Shown here: in pieces, positions 1-8,187 of the stretch | Numbering within the stretch: position 1 is the first letter of the stretch | Layout of the letters: each line of letters begins with the position of its first letter | Assembly: GCA_946406355.1 (NCBI GenBank) | Contig: CAMJKI010000012.1 | Span: 1-43,193 of the forward strand | Direction: 5' to 3' | Length of the DNA: 43,193 nt | From: an uncultured Bacteroidales bacterium | GTDB lineage: Bacteria > Bacteroidota > Bacteroidia > Bacteroidales > UBA932 | Translations under genes and position numbers: made by a program | Notes under the pieces: generated by a model | What the model was told of the DNA's origin: nothing | Database searches by the model: none | Seen by the model: the letters and a program-made list of their open reading frames with translations, nothing else

Positions 1-82
1 CCAGGTCCAGCATAATGCTGTCGGGGCCGTAGATATGGGCATCGGCCATCATTCCGGGATTGTTGCCCGGAACGAACATCAT
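1..82 (-). CDS. citE: Citrate lyase beta subunit, N-terminal 27 codons (runs off the window start)
   Basis: Only the beginning of the gene is present. The minus-strand translation starts MMFVPGNNPGMM and continues with IYGPDSIMLDL, which matches the conserved N-terminus of CitE (citryl-ACP lyase, HpcH/HpaI aldolase superfamily), the subunit that cleaves citryl-ACP to oxaloacetate and acetyl-ACP. An AAGGAG ribosome-binding site sits a few bases before the ATG, inside the 8-nt gap after citD, so the two genes are one operon in the order citD-citE. The second ATG (position 79) is an alternative start. The identification rests on a short segment but the motif is distinctive, and citD next door supports it. 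Confidence 0.85.
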   Translation of the reverse strand, partial: MMFVPGNNPGMMADAHIYGPDSIMLDL

Positions 83-90
83 GGTTCTCC

Positions 91-360
91 TTAGTCTTTC
101 CATACGTCCTTTCCCGTTGCCCGGACGGCAGCTGCGGTAACCCGCGCCCGGATGGTACAATCCAAAGCACCCTTGTCAATGGCCTCTATATGCGCATCCT
201 TGATGCCGAGGCCTTCCAGGGTGTCTGTAATTACTGCTTTAATCTGCCGCCCGAACTGGGCCGCCACGGAGCTCTGCAACTCCACTTCCAGCCCCTCCCC
301 GGGGCCGATGGTGATCATAATATCGCCGGACTCCAAAGTACCGGCCACTGCTTCTTTCAT
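91..360 (-). CDS. citD: Citrate lyase acyl carrier protein (gamma subunit)
   Basis: An 89-aa protein with the length and sequence of CitD, the carrier that bears the phosphoribosyl-dephospho-CoA prosthetic group of citrate lyase. The N-terminus (MKEAVAGTLESGDIMI) holds the conserved A-G-T-x-E-S-x-D motif; in the family the prosthetic group is attached at a serine in this segment. The C-terminus (LDCTIRARVTAAAVRA) is also typical. It is the first visible gene of a minus-strand operon with citE 8 nt downstream. The further cit genes (citF, citC, citX/G) would lie outside the window to the left. The upstream gap holds a large hairpin element rather than a clear promoter box. Confidence 0.9.
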   Translation of the reverse strand: MKEAVAGTLESGDIMITIGPGEGLEVELQSSVAAQFGRQIKAVITDTLEGLGIKDAHIEAIDKGALDCTIRARVTAAAVRATGKDVWKD

Positions 361-376
361 AGCTTACATTTATTGG

Positions 377-484
377 ATTTCCTGTATGTTGTTGCAAACC
401 CATGGCCATCCTCGGCCCTGTAAGAGGAGGGGGCCCCTTTGGGGAGGGTCGCAAAGCGACGGTTTGCAATAACATACAGGAAAT
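377..484. repeat. 108-bp hairpin element between citD and the DUF4301 gene
   Basis: Two 24-nt arms (377-400 and 461-484) are inverted copies of each other with one mismatch. They enclose 60 bp that is itself structured: GGGGCCCC near 430 and the small hairpin GTCGC-AAA-GCGAC at 448-460. The element fills nearly the whole gap. It looks like a small dispersed palindromic (MITE/REP-like) repeat. It could also work as a terminator for the gene at 491-1981 or as a leader structure for citD. Whether other copies exist in the genome cannot be seen here. Confidence 0.6.
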
Positions 485-490
485 GCATGA

Positions 491-1981
491 CTATTTCTGA
501 TGTGCAGGACGAAGGAGGTCCAGCACTACTTTTACGGGGTTGAAGGTTTCTATGGGCACCTCTACGAAGAGGGTGTTCCAGTCGCTCATGGCGCCGTTCC
601 ACAGGCCCGGGAGCTCCAGGGCCTTGAGTTCGCGGCCCTCGTAGCTCTTGGAGCTGATGAAGCCGGCCTCGGGATCTACGTACTTGAGCAAGTCGAACTT
701 ACCACCCTTATAGTCCCTGAGGCAGCACACCAGATCTACCGGATTGAAGTGCGTGGCGCGGGACATGGCTGCCATGGCGCCTGCGTCGTCCTTGTTAATT
801 TGAACGCTTTCCAGGATTTGGAGGCTGGTGCAGCCGTCCTTGCCGGCAATCACGTACGGACCGCCGCCTGGTTCCCCTTCGTTTCGCACCATGCCGCAAA
901 CGCGGATGGGCCGATTGAGTTTGGCGCGGAGCATCTCTACCCGCTCGGCCTCATTGCGGGCCAGCGGCATCTGGATGCAGAGCGTTTTGTCCAGGAAATT
1001 CTCTATCTCGTTGCAAAGCTGCACGGAAGGCTCCTGGTCCAGTTTCCGGAGATAGCCGAAAATGCAGTCCCGCAGCTGCAGGGCAACGCCCATGAGCACC
1101 TGCTTGTATTCGGCCGTAACGGGCAACAGCTTTTCGTGCGCCACATTATCTATATTCTTGATGCTCACCAGCTCGTCTTCCACTTTGTTCAGGTTGTAGA
1201 TGAGGGCACCGTGCCCGGCCGGACGGAAGAGCAGGCTGCCGTCGGCCTTGCGGAAAGGCTTGTTCTCCATATCCACGGCCAGCGTGTCCGTAGCCTTGTC
1301 CTGGAAGGTGAAGCTGATGTTGTATTTTACGCCGTAGCGGGCCTCGTAGGCCGATTTCACCGCGCCGATGGCCTCTTCGAAGAGTTCCCGGTGCTCCGGC
1401 GAGATGGTGATGGTGAGGTTGCAGCTGTCGTCGGCATTGCGCATGTATTCCTGCGCTTCTACCAGATGTTCGGCAATGGCCGTGCGAACCTCGGCGGGAT
1501 AGCGGTGGAATTTGAGCACGCCCTTGGGCTTGGCACCGTAGGCAAGGCCATCTTCCTTCAGGAGCATCCGCAAGGCCTTGAGCCGATAGGCGGCGCTGTC
1601 TTCCGGTTCTCCGAAGAGCTCCGGCGTGTAGAAGGCAAAGTCCTTGATGCGGGCGGCCAGCCTGGCGCCGGGAGCATCGGCCGGGAGGTCTTCCCCGCCT
1701 TCCAGTTTGGCAAGGCCGCCGAACATGTCCTTGAACATGCGCGAAGCGGCACCGGAAGCCGGCACAAACTTGCTTTTTCCGCTGATTTGGGCATTCTTAT
1801 AATAGGCAACAGCCTCTTTCACCGCCTCCGGGCCCAGCACCCGGATACCGCGTTCCGGCGTGGCGGGGCCTACAATCTTCATCCAGGGGAAGCCGCTGCG
1901 GAAATAATCCGTCTGGCGCGACACCTGACGGGGATCGGCCCCCCGCTCCTGGATTTGCTGAATGTCTTTTTGAGTAAACAT
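491..1981 (-). CDS. DUF4301 family protein
   Basis: A 496-aa soluble protein beginning MFTQKDIQQIQERG, recognised as the DUF4301 family, which is common in Bacteroidota and has no established function. Landmarks are a conserved N-terminal segment with KFVPASGAASRMFKDM at about residues 91-106, a central KPKGVLKFHRYP segment, and a C-terminal region rich in conserved aromatic and charged residues. There is no signal peptide or membrane segment. The gene starts 27 bp after the pdxB stop on the same strand, so the two are probably co-transcribed from the pdxB promoter. The shared operon does not by itself assign a role in pyridoxal phosphate synthesis. Confidence 0.85.
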   Translation of the reverse strand: MFTQKDIQQIQERGADPRQVSRQTDYFRSGFPWMKIVGPATPERGIRVLGPEAVKEAVAYYKNAQISGKSKFVPASGAASRMFKDMFGGLAKLEGGEDLPADAPGARLAARIKDFAFYTPELFGEPEDSAAYRLKALRMLLKEDGLAYGAKPKGVLKFHRYPAEVRTAIAEHLVEAQEYMRNADDSCNLTITISPEHRELFEEAIGAVKSAYEARYGVKYNISFTFQDKATDTLAVDMENKPFRKADGSLLFRPAGHGALIYNLNKVEDELVSIKNIDNVAHEKLLPVTAEYKQVLMGVALQLRDCIFGYLRKLDQEPSVQLCNEIENFLDKTLCIQMPLARNEAERVEMLRAKLNRPIRVCGMVRNEGEPGGGPYVIAGKDGCTSLQILESVQINKDDAGAMAAMSRATHFNPVDLVCCLRDYKGGKFDLLKYVDPEAGFISSKSYEGRELKALELPGLWNGAMSDWNTLFVEVPIETFNPVKVVLDLLRPAHQK

Positions 1982-2008
1982 GTGTGTTATGTGGTTAGTC
2001 AGTTAGTG

Positions 2009-3043
2009 TCAGTCTATGTAAAATTCCCGTCTGTAGTTGTATTCGCTCCTGAGCTTTTCGAAGCAGTCGGGTTGGGAGCGGAACAGGAAATCGTCGGTAA
2101 AAATGGGGTAATTGTACTGCAGGATAGCGGCAATCTCCCCCTGCGATTTGCCGCTTACATCGATGGCGGTGGGACGCAGCGCCTCGTCGTCCGTCACCGG
2201 AGCGAAATTGTACAGTTCCCGTATGCCGAAATGGCGGGCAACGGCCTGTACGGCCCGGGCTGTACCGTTCTGCTTTCCCTGATAGGAATAGCCGGCGATG
2301 TGCGGGGTGGCAATATCGCAAACCTCTATGAGATTGGGGTTAACGTCCGGTTCGTTGCACCAGGTGTCCAGCACCACGGCGCCCAGCTTGGGACGGGCGT
2401 GCAGCAGGGCGGCCTCATCTACTACCTCTCCGCGGGAAGCGTTGATAAAGATGGTTCCCGGCTGTATCTTTTCGAAGAAACCGGTCCCGGCCATTCCGCG
2501 CGTGGTATCGTCCAGCGGCACATGCAGGGTAACCACCTGTGATTCCTCCAGAAGCTGTTCCAGGCTCACGAAGCCTTCCGGCCCTTCCGCTTCGGCCCGA
2601 GGCGGGTCGTTCAAAAGCACCCGGAAGCCCAGGCTGTGCGCCATCCTTTCCACAAGCTTGCCAACATTGCCAACACCTATAATGCCAATGGTGGCGCCGT
2701 CCAGTTTGATGGAGCGCCGGGAAGCCACGCCATAAAGGGCCGAAAACACATAGTCCATAACGCCGCCGGCATTGCAGCCTTCGGCATTTTTAACCTCTAT
2801 ACCATGAAGCCTGCACCATTCCAGGTCTATATGGTCTGTGCCGATGGTGGCACTGGCTATCATCTCTACGCGGGAACCGGAAAGGGTTTCCTCATTGCAC
2901 TTGGTACGGGTACGGATAATAATGGCATCGGCATCCTGCATGGCGGCCCGGTCGATGGCCCTGCCGTCCAGATACACCACATTGGCATAAGGCTCCAGAA
3001 CGCCCTTCAGAAAAGGAATATTGGTGTCTGCGACAATTTTCAT
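2009..3043 (-). CDS. pdxB: Erythronate-4-phosphate dehydrogenase
   Basis: A 344-aa D-2-hydroxyacid dehydrogenase. PdxB oxidises 4-phosphoerythronate with NAD in the DXP-dependent pyridoxal 5'-phosphate pathway. The start MKIVADTNIPFLKGVLEPYA was chosen because this is the usual family N-terminus; eight upstream in-frame codons are probably not translated and lie close to the promoter. Visible features are the NAD-binding GxGxxG motif (GIIGVGNVGKLV), the substrate-side segment INASRGEVVDEAAL, and the catalytic-histidine segment ATPHIAGYSYQGK followed by the PdxB-type C-terminal dimerisation domain (DUF3410). It is the first gene of a minus-strand unit with the DUF4301 gene. Confidence 0.92.
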   Translation of the reverse strand: MKIVADTNIPFLKGVLEPYANVVYLDGRAIDRAAMQDADAIIIRTRTKCNEETLSGSRVEMIASATIGTDHIDLEWCRLHGIEVKNAEGCNAGGVMDYVFSALYGVASRRSIKLDGATIGIIGVGNVGKLVERMAHSLGFRVLLNDPPRAEAEGPEGFVSLEQLLEESQVVTLHVPLDDTTRGMAGTGFFEKIQPGTIFINASRGEVVDEAALLHARPKLGAVVLDTWCNEPDVNPNLIEVCDIATPHIAGYSYQGKQNGTARAVQAVARHFGIRELYNFAPVTDDEALRPTAIDVSGKSQGEIAAILQYNYPIFTDDFLFRSQPDCFEKLRSEYNYRREFYID

Positions 3044-3064
3044 GTGGTGCCAAAAATCAGTCCA

Positions 3065-3072
3065 CAAATATA
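3065..3072 (-). promoter_or_regulatory. -7 promoter box for pdxB
   Basis: On the minus strand the sequence reads TATATTTG, a perfect match to the Bacteroidota -7 consensus TAnnTTTG. It lies 22 bp before the chosen pdxB start and implies a short leader. A clear TTTG -33 element is not obvious. Confidence 0.65.
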
Positions 3073-3095
3073 GCTAAAATCGCAGACATTTCCAC

Positions 3096-3440
3096 CTATT
3101 TCAAGATTAATTCTCTTATGAAATTTACCGTTCGGTTATCGGCCGTAAAGAGTTTGTCCCGGGACAGCCAGTCGTTCATCTTTTCTACCAGCACATCCTT
3201 CTGGAAATAGAGTTGGTTGCGGATTACGGAAGAGTTTAGCGTGATGTAGAGCCTGCCGTCCCGGAAGAAACGCTTGAGCGTGAAGGGACCGGCGCCGGAG
3301 CAGGCGTCCCAGGCTTCGAAAATGCGCTGCGTATTGAGCCCGGCAGCTATTTTCATGGATTTGATATACTGCTGCACTACCTCTTCCATGGAGAGGGCCT
3401 GCTTGCGGTGCAGGCGCACCGGGGAGCTTTCCTGCTTCAT
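3096..3440 (-). CDS. DUF721 (DciA-like) protein downstream of recF
   Basis: A 114-aa protein with the DUF721 pattern: an N-terminal helix (SMEEVVQQYIKSMKI), a central segment with WDACSGAGPFTLKRFFRDG and YITLNSSVIRNQL, and a C-terminal LNxx/NF-type helix. In many bacteria DUF721/DciA proteins load the replicative helicase DnaB, and the family is commonly found next to recF or dnaA-type genes. Its start overlaps the recF stop by 4 nt, so translation is coupled. The helicase-loader role in Bacteroidota is inferred from the family, not shown by the sequence. Confidence 0.8.
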   Translation of the reverse strand: MKQESSPVRLHRKQALSMEEVVQQYIKSMKIAAGLNTQRIFEAWDACSGAGPFTLKRFFRDGRLYITLNSSVIRNQLYFQKDVLVEKMNDWLSRDKLFTADNRTVNFIRELILK

Positions 3441-4540
3441 AGCTGCTCCACGCGGGAGAAGGCGCCCCCGGCCGCGTTGAAATAGGCCCTGTCTTCCGTG
3501 AGCCTGTCCACAATGGCCCGGATGCGCACAGGATCTGTATCGGTAATGAAAATCTGGCCGAAGTCGCTGCCCGCCACCAGGCCGATGAGGTTGGCGATGC
3601 GGTCCAGGTCCAGCTTGTCGAAAACGTCGTCCAGCAGCAGCAGAGGCGCAAAGCCGTAGTTCTTCTTCATAATCTCGTACTGGGCAAACTTGAGGGCCAC
3701 CAGGAAAGACTTCTGCTGCCCCTGCGAACCGGCGCGACGGATGGGATGGCCGTCCAGGGTAAAAAGGAAATCGTCCCGCTGCACGCCGCAGGAGGTGTAG
3801 CGGAGGGCCAGATCCCGGTCCCGGCGGGCGGCGAAAAGCTCCGAAAGGGAGCCCTCGGCCAAGTCCGACCGGTATTCCACGGCCACCTGTTCCTTGCCGC
3901 CGGAAATGAGGCGGTAGTATTCGGCCACCAGGGGATTCAAATCATTGGCCAGACGGCCGCGGGCGGCAAAAATGGTGGCGGCGGACGATTCCATCTGGCG
4001 GTCCAGCACGGTGAGGAGGTCCCAGTCCTGCAGGCCGTCCTTCAGGAGGCGGTTCCGCTGCGCCAGCAGCCTGGCATAGGCCTGGGCGGCGGCCAGATAT
4101 TCCCGGTCCATCTGGGAAAGCACCGCATTGGAAAGGCGGCGGCGCTCCTCCCCGGAATCGCTCACCAGCGCGGCGTCCGAAGGGGAAATCATCACAACAG
4201 GCAGCAGGCCGATATGTTCGGCCAGGCGGGAGCAGGGTTTGTCGTCCCGCACCAGCTTTTTGCCGTCGGCCCCCACCTTGAGGGAAAAACGCGATTCCAG
4301 GCCGTTCTCCATGGCATAAGTACCGCCAACGGTAAAGCCCTCCGTGCCGTAGCGCCAGTTGCTGCGGTCCGGCGCCGGGAAAGCGCTCTTGGTCATGGAA
4401 AGGTAGTAGATGGCGTCCAGCAGGTTGGTCTTCCCCGCCCCGTTGCTGCCGCTGATGCAGTTTACGTTGGGCGAGAAAGAAACTTCCTGGAAGCGGATAT
4501 TCCGGAAGTCCTGTACCACTATTTTCCTGAGGATGGGCAT
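3437..4540 (-). CDS. recF: DNA replication and repair protein RecF
   Basis: A 367-aa SMC-like ATPase that helps load RecA at gapped DNA in the RecFOR pathway. The Walker A motif GSNGAGKTN lies at residues 31-39. The ABC-type signature GSQGQQKSF and the Walker B LLLLDDVFDKLD are near the C-terminus, followed by the D-loop and the GQIFITDTDP segment. Length and start (MPILRKIVVQDFRNIRF) fit the family. It is transcribed divergently from the TPR gene and overlaps the DUF721 gene by 4 nt. Confidence 0.95.
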   Translation of the reverse strand: MPILRKIVVQDFRNIRFQEVSFSPNVNCISGSNGAGKTNLLDAIYYLSMTKSAFPAPDRSNWRYGTEGFTVGGTYAMENGLESRFSLKVGADGKKLVRDDKPCSRLAEHIGLLPVVMISPSDAALVSDSGEERRRLSNAVLSQMDREYLAAAQAYARLLAQRNRLLKDGLQDWDLLTVLDRQMESSAATIFAARGRLANDLNPLVAEYYRLISGGKEQVAVEYRSDLAEGSLSELFAARRDRDLALRYTSCGVQRDDFLFTLDGHPIRRAGSQGQQKSFLVALKFAQYEIMKKNYGFAPLLLLDDVFDKLDLDRIANLIGLVAGSDFGQIFITDTDPVRIRAIVDRLTEDRAYFNAAGGAFSRVEQL

Positions 4541-4559
4541 GGCTCACGCGTTTCAATTG

Positions 4560-4587
4560 CAAATATACATTTTTTTTCCTAAATTTG
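4560..4587. promoter_or_regulatory. Divergent promoters for recF (minus) and the TPR gene (plus)
   Basis: Two perfect -7 boxes face away from each other. On the minus strand TATATTTG at 4567-4560 serves recF (start 4540). On the plus strand TAAATTTG at 4580-4587 serves the TPR gene (start 4634). The boxes are only 12 bp apart, so the two polymerases would compete for the same DNA. Confidence 0.7.
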
Positions 4588-4633
4588 CGGGCTGAAATCA
4601 AGCTTAGCAAATAAGATAAAACGTAATTATACT

Positions 4634-5311
4634 ATGGCAAAGAAAACCACAGAAGAGGAAATCCGCCAGCAGAATGTAGCAGAGGCGGTATCCAAGACCG
4701 AAGTGTTCTTCAAGGAGAACGGAAAATTCATTTACGGCTGCGTGCTGGCCGTGCTCATCATCGCCCTGGCCATCCTGGCCTACAACCGCTTCATCCTGCA
4801 GCCCAAGAAGGTGCAGGCCCAGGACCAGATGGTCCGTGCCGAGCAGTGGTTCGAGGCCGGCGAGTACGAGCTTGCCCTTAACGGCGACGGCAACGACCTG
4901 GGCTTCGAGGACATCATCAGCCAGTTCGGCGCCAAGGGCGGCGAGTCCGTGTACATGTATGCCGGACTTTCCAAGCTCCACCTGGGAGAATACGAGGACG
5001 CCATCAAGTACCTCAAGAAGTACAACGGAGAGGATCCCATCCTGCTGGGCCGCGCCCAGTGCTGCATCGGCGACGCCTATGTAGGCCTGGAAGACTACTC
5101 CACCGCCATCAGCTGGTTCGAGAAGGCCGCCAAAACCACGGACAACGTGTATGCCGCCGCCTACCTCCTGAAGGCCGGCATCGCCTACGAGGAAATTGGA
5201 AACGCCGACAAGGCTCTAGCCTGCTACAAGGAAATCAAGGACAAGTGGGCCAATGCCCCCGAGGCCGCCGAAATTGACAAGTACATCACCCGCATCGAAA
5301 CCGCCGAGTAA
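4634..5311 (+). CDS. Membrane-anchored tetratricopeptide repeat protein (YfgM-like)
   Basis: A 225-aa protein. A charged N-terminal segment is followed by one transmembrane helix at about residues 35-57 (YGCVLAVLIIALAILAY). The rest is a periplasmic region of TPR-type helices, e.g. YAGLSKLHLGEYEDAIKYL and ISWFEKAAKTTDNVYAA. The architecture matches YfgM-like proteins, which act as periplasmic scaffolds around the Sec translocon in other bacteria. That role is an inference here. yebC begins 1 nt after its stop, so the two are co-transcribed. Confidence 0.8.
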   Translation: MAKKTTEEEIRQQNVAEAVSKTEVFFKENGKFIYGCVLAVLIIALAILAYNRFILQPKKVQAQDQMVRAEQWFEAGEYELALNGDGNDLGFEDIISQFGAKGGESVYMYAGLSKLHLGEYEDAIKYLKKYNGEDPILLGRAQCCIGDAYVGLEDYSTAISWFEKAAKTTDNVYAAAYLLKAGIAYEEIGNADKALACYKEIKDKWANAPEAAEIDKYITRIETAE

Positions 5312-5312
5312 T

Positions 5313-6071
5313 ATGGGAAGAGCATTTGAATTCCGCAAAGAGCGCAAGATGAAGCGTTGGGGCCACATGGCCAAAACCTTCACCAAACTGGGCAAGGAAA
5401 TCACCATCGCCGTCAAGCAGGGCGGCGCCGAAGTGACCGGCAACCCCCGCCTCCGCGCCCTCATCGCCGAGGCCAAGAGCGAGCAGATGCCCAAGGAAAA
5501 CATCGAGCGCGCCATCAAGAAGGCCACCGAGGCCAAATCCGGTGACTTCAAGGAAATCGTCTACGAAGGCTTCGGTCCCTTCGGCATCGCTTACCTGGTA
5601 GAGGCCGCAACGGACAACAATACCCGTACCGTGGCCAACGTGCGCAGCTACTTCACCAAGTGCGGCGGCTCCCTGCAGACCAGCGGCAGCGTGGCCTTCA
5701 TGTTCGACCACAAGTGCGTATTCCGCATCAAGGAGAATCCTGCCGCCCCCATCGACATCGAGGAACTGGAGCTGGAGCTCATCGACTTCGGCGCCGAGGA
5801 AGTGTTCAAGCAGGAAGTGGAGGACGAGGACGAGAACGTAACGGTGGAAATCTCCATCTACGGCGACTACACCGCCTACGGCCAAATCCAGAAGTACATT
5901 GAGGAAAAGGGCTACGAGCTCATTTCCGGCGGCTTCGAACAGATTCCCAATGTGGACCTGAAGGAAGTTACCCCGGAGCAGCGTGCTACCCTGGAGAAAC
6001 TCACCGGCCTGCTGGAAGACGACGAAGACGTTACCAACGTGTACACCACCATGGCTCCCGAAGCCGAGTAA
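5313..6071 (+). CDS. YebC/PmpR family regulator or translation factor
   Basis: A 252-aa member of the YebC family. The start MGRAFEFRKERKMKRWGHMA was chosen because it is the family N-terminus; an upstream in-frame ATG lies inside the TPR gene. Conserved segments include FTKLGKEITIAVKQGG, NPRLRALIAEAKSEQMPKEN, the acidic middle domain and the C-terminal LLEDDEDVTNVYTT. Family members were first described as DNA-binding regulators and more recently as factors that relieve ribosome stalling; the sequence does not decide between them. The gene ends in a good intrinsic terminator. Confidence 0.93.
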   Translation: MGRAFEFRKERKMKRWGHMAKTFTKLGKEITIAVKQGGAEVTGNPRLRALIAEAKSEQMPKENIERAIKKATEAKSGDFKEIVYEGFGPFGIAYLVEAATDNNTRTVANVRSYFTKCGGSLQTSGSVAFMFDHKCVFRIKENPAAPIDIEELELELIDFGAEEVFKQEVEDEDENVTVEISIYGDYTAYGQIQKYIEEKGYELISGGFEQIPNVDLKEVTPEQRATLEKLTGLLEDDEDVTNVYTTMAPEAE

Positions 6072-6088
6072 GTTACACCTGAACATAT

Positions 6089-6119
6089 AAAGCCGGGCCT
6101 CCGGGTCCGGCTTTATTTT
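6089..6119 (+). terminator. Rho-independent terminator after yebC
   Basis: An 8-bp stem AAAGCCGG / CCGGCTTT (6089-6096 and 6107-6114) with a 10-nt loop is followed by ATTTTG. It ends the TPR-yebC transcript just before the esterase gene. Confidence 0.8.
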
Positions 6120-6122
6120 GCT

Positions 6123-7049
6123 ATGAAAAGACTCTCGTTCCTGCTGCTGATACTTCTTTCCTGCTCCTGCGGCGTTATCCGCCACAGGGGTTCGGAAACG
6201 TATCTCCCCGGACCGCCCGTGAGGGAAGGATACAGCCCGGAAGGCATTGTGGAAATTGTAGAGCAGCCCTGCAGCGTGCCCGGCCCCACTTTCCGGCGCT
6301 TAATTGTGTACTTGCCGGCCGATTACTACCGCGATGTCACCAGGCGCTATCCAGTGTTTTACCTGCTGCACGGAGCCCGCGGCTACGAAACCTCATGGAT
6401 CCGCAAAGGTCGGGTGTACCAGACCACGGACAGCCTGTGGCGGGAAGGCCTGGCAGAGCCCTGCATCGTGGTAATGCCCAACGTGAATTCCTATAAAGAC
6501 GACCAAGACTTCGAAGGCGGCCGGTTCAAGGACGCCTGGGAATCCATCTGGGAAGTGGACGGAACCGTGGAGTACGCTTTTGTGAATGATGTGGTCCATC
6601 TGGTGGACAGCGTGTACCGCACCATCCCCGACAAATCGCACAGGGCCGTGGCAGGCCTGTCGGTGGGCGGCTATCAGAGCATCTGGCTGGGCGCCAACCA
6701 TCCCGACGTGTTCGGCTACATCGGCGCCTATTCCCCTTACATGTGGTGCCTGGGGAGAGACCGGGGCTACAAAAAGCAGTTTTACAGCCAGCTGCACCGG
6801 AAGATGGCCATCCAGTTTTCCGATCCGCCGGAAGGCTATTACCTGTATGCCGGCAAATGGGACATCATGCGTCCTTCCACCCTTAGCGTCCACCGCTATA
6901 TGAACCGCAAGGGCTATGCTCACGACTACCAGAAATATCCCGGCAGCCATGACTGGCACAACGGCTGGATAGAAGAGTATGCCGATATGCTGGGACGTGT
7001 ATTTAAACCCTGTGAACCTGAAAATGAAAATCTTATTTGTAATCAATAG
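6123..7049 (+). CDS. Lipoprotein esterase of the putative-esterase (feruloyl esterase-like) family
   Basis: A 308-aa alpha/beta hydrolase with a lipoprotein signal (MKRLSFLLLILLSCSC, lipobox ending at Cys14 or 16), so it is probably anchored in the outer or inner membrane. The domain is of the esterase D/PF00756 type: YPVFYLLHGARGYETSW (oxyanion region), the nucleophile elbow GLSVGG, and a late PGSHDWHNG segment that supplies the catalytic His. Family members hydrolyse acetyl or feruloyl esters on plant polysaccharides; the substrate here is unknown. The coding region starts 3 nt after the upstream terminator, so the promoter must lie inside or upstream of it. The 3' end overlaps the GT4 gene by 26 nt. 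Confidence 0.82.
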   Translation: MKRLSFLLLILLSCSCGVIRHRGSETYLPGPPVREGYSPEGIVEIVEQPCSVPGPTFRRLIVYLPADYYRDVTRRYPVFYLLHGARGYETSWIRKGRVYQTTDSLWREGLAEPCIVVMPNVNSYKDDQDFEGGRFKDAWESIWEVDGTVEYAFVNDVVHLVDSVYRTIPDKSHRAVAGLSVGGYQSIWLGANHPDVFGYIGAYSPYMWCLGRDRGYKKQFYSQLHRKMAIQFSDPPEGYYLYAGKWDIMRPSTLSVHRYMNRKGYAHDYQKYPGSHDWHNGWIEEYADMLGRVFKPCEPENENLICNQ

Positions 7050-8187
7050 TTACTACGCCAGCGGCAACGGCATGGCGGCCTCGTGCCGCCGCACGGCCCA
7101 GTACCTGCAAAAAGCCGGACACGATGTGCGCGTACTCTCTGGTCCCAACCTGCTTGCCGATGAGCCTCAGCCGGAATTTCCGCTCAAGCGCTTCATTTTC
7201 CCCATCTTTCAGCCCATGATTGACTCGCTGGGGTACCAGTATGCCTCATCGGACCCGGTTATGATACGGAAAGCTATAGAATGGGCCGACGTGGTGCATC
7301 TGGTAGAGCCTTTTGTGCTGCAGTACAGGACCATCAAAATAGCCGAAGAACTGGGCAAGCCCATTACTACCACCTATCACCTGCACCCGGAGAACATCAC
7401 CTGCCACATGGGTCCGCTGTTCTACTGGAAAGGCCTGAACCGTTCCCTGCTGCGCATCGCACGCCGTTACATCTATAACCACTGCTATGCCGTGCAATGT
7501 CCTACCGAGAATGTGCTGGACCGCCTTCGCCGTTATCATTTCAAGGCTAAACTGGAACTCATTTCCAACGGTGTAATCCCCGATGCCTGCATCCGTCCCG
7601 TTGAGCCGCCCCAGGATTACTTGGATCCGGAACGTCCGCTGGAAGTAATCTATATCGGCCGCCTGTCTGCCGAAAAAGATCAGATAACGCTCTTGCAGGC
7701 CATGCGTTACTCCCAGTTCACCCAGCGCATCCAGCTGCACTTTGCCGGGCAGGGAGACGCGGAGAAAAAGATCAAACGGCTGGCCGCCAAGCTGGTAAAA
7801 GAAGGCGTTCTCAAGTATGAGCCCATCTTCACCTTCGAGGACCGTGACGGGCTGCGCCGGCTGGCCGCAGGGGCCGATCTGGCCATCCACTGCGCCACCA
7901 TCGAGGTGGAAGGCCTGTCCATTATGGAGGCTCTGCAGCAAGGCGCTGTTCCCGTCATCGCCCAGGGACATACCACAGGTACTGCCCAGTTTGCCCTGGA
8001 CCGCCGCAGCCGCTTCCCGGAAAAGAATCCGGAGGCGCTGGCGAACCGCATCGATTACTGGCTTTCCCATCCCGAGGAACGCTGGGACATGGGCCAGCGC
8101 TACGCAAAGAGCATGGAAAAGTACGACATCGCCGAATCGACGAGCCGTCTCATTTCCATGTTTGAGGAAGCTATTGAGCGGAACTAA
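7024..8187 (+). CDS. Glycosyltransferase family 4 protein
   Basis: A 387-aa GT-B glycosyltransferase. The start MKILFVINSYYASGNGMA was chosen because it begins the first Rossmann strand; it lies inside the end of the esterase gene. Visible features are the N-terminal acceptor domain with TTYHLHPENI, and the donor domain with VIYIGRLSAEKDQITLL (GRL...K) and the E-x7-E-type segment EVEGLSIMEALQQGAVPVIA. These are characteristic of retaining GT4 enzymes such as diacylglycerol glucosyltransferases. Donor and acceptor cannot be read from the sequence. Its stop codon overlaps that of the convergent GH97 gene. Confidence 0.88.
   Translation: MKILFVINSYYASGNGMAASCRRTAQYLQKAGHDVRVLSGPNLLADEPQPEFPLKRFIFPIFQPMIDSLGYQYASSDPVMIRKAIEWADVVHLVEPFVLQYRTIKIAEELGKPITTTYHLHPENITCHMGPLFYWKGLNRSLLRIARRYIYNHCYAVQCPTENVLDRLRRYHFKAKLELISNGVIPDACIRPVEPPQDYLDPERPLEVIYIGRLSAEKDQITLLQAMRYSQFTQRIQLHFAGQGDAEKKIKRLAAKLVKEGVLKYEPIFTFEDRDGLRRLAAGADLAIHCATIEVEGLSIMEALQQGAVPVIAQGHTTGTAQFALDRRSRFPEKNPEALANRIDYWLSHPEERWDMGQRYAKSMEKYDIAESTSRLISMFEEAIERN

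Noticed and set aside
500..2542. Very long plus-strand open frame across the DUF4301 and pdxB genes
   Set aside because: It is antisense to two recognised genes, has no known motifs, and long antisense frames are expected at this GC content.
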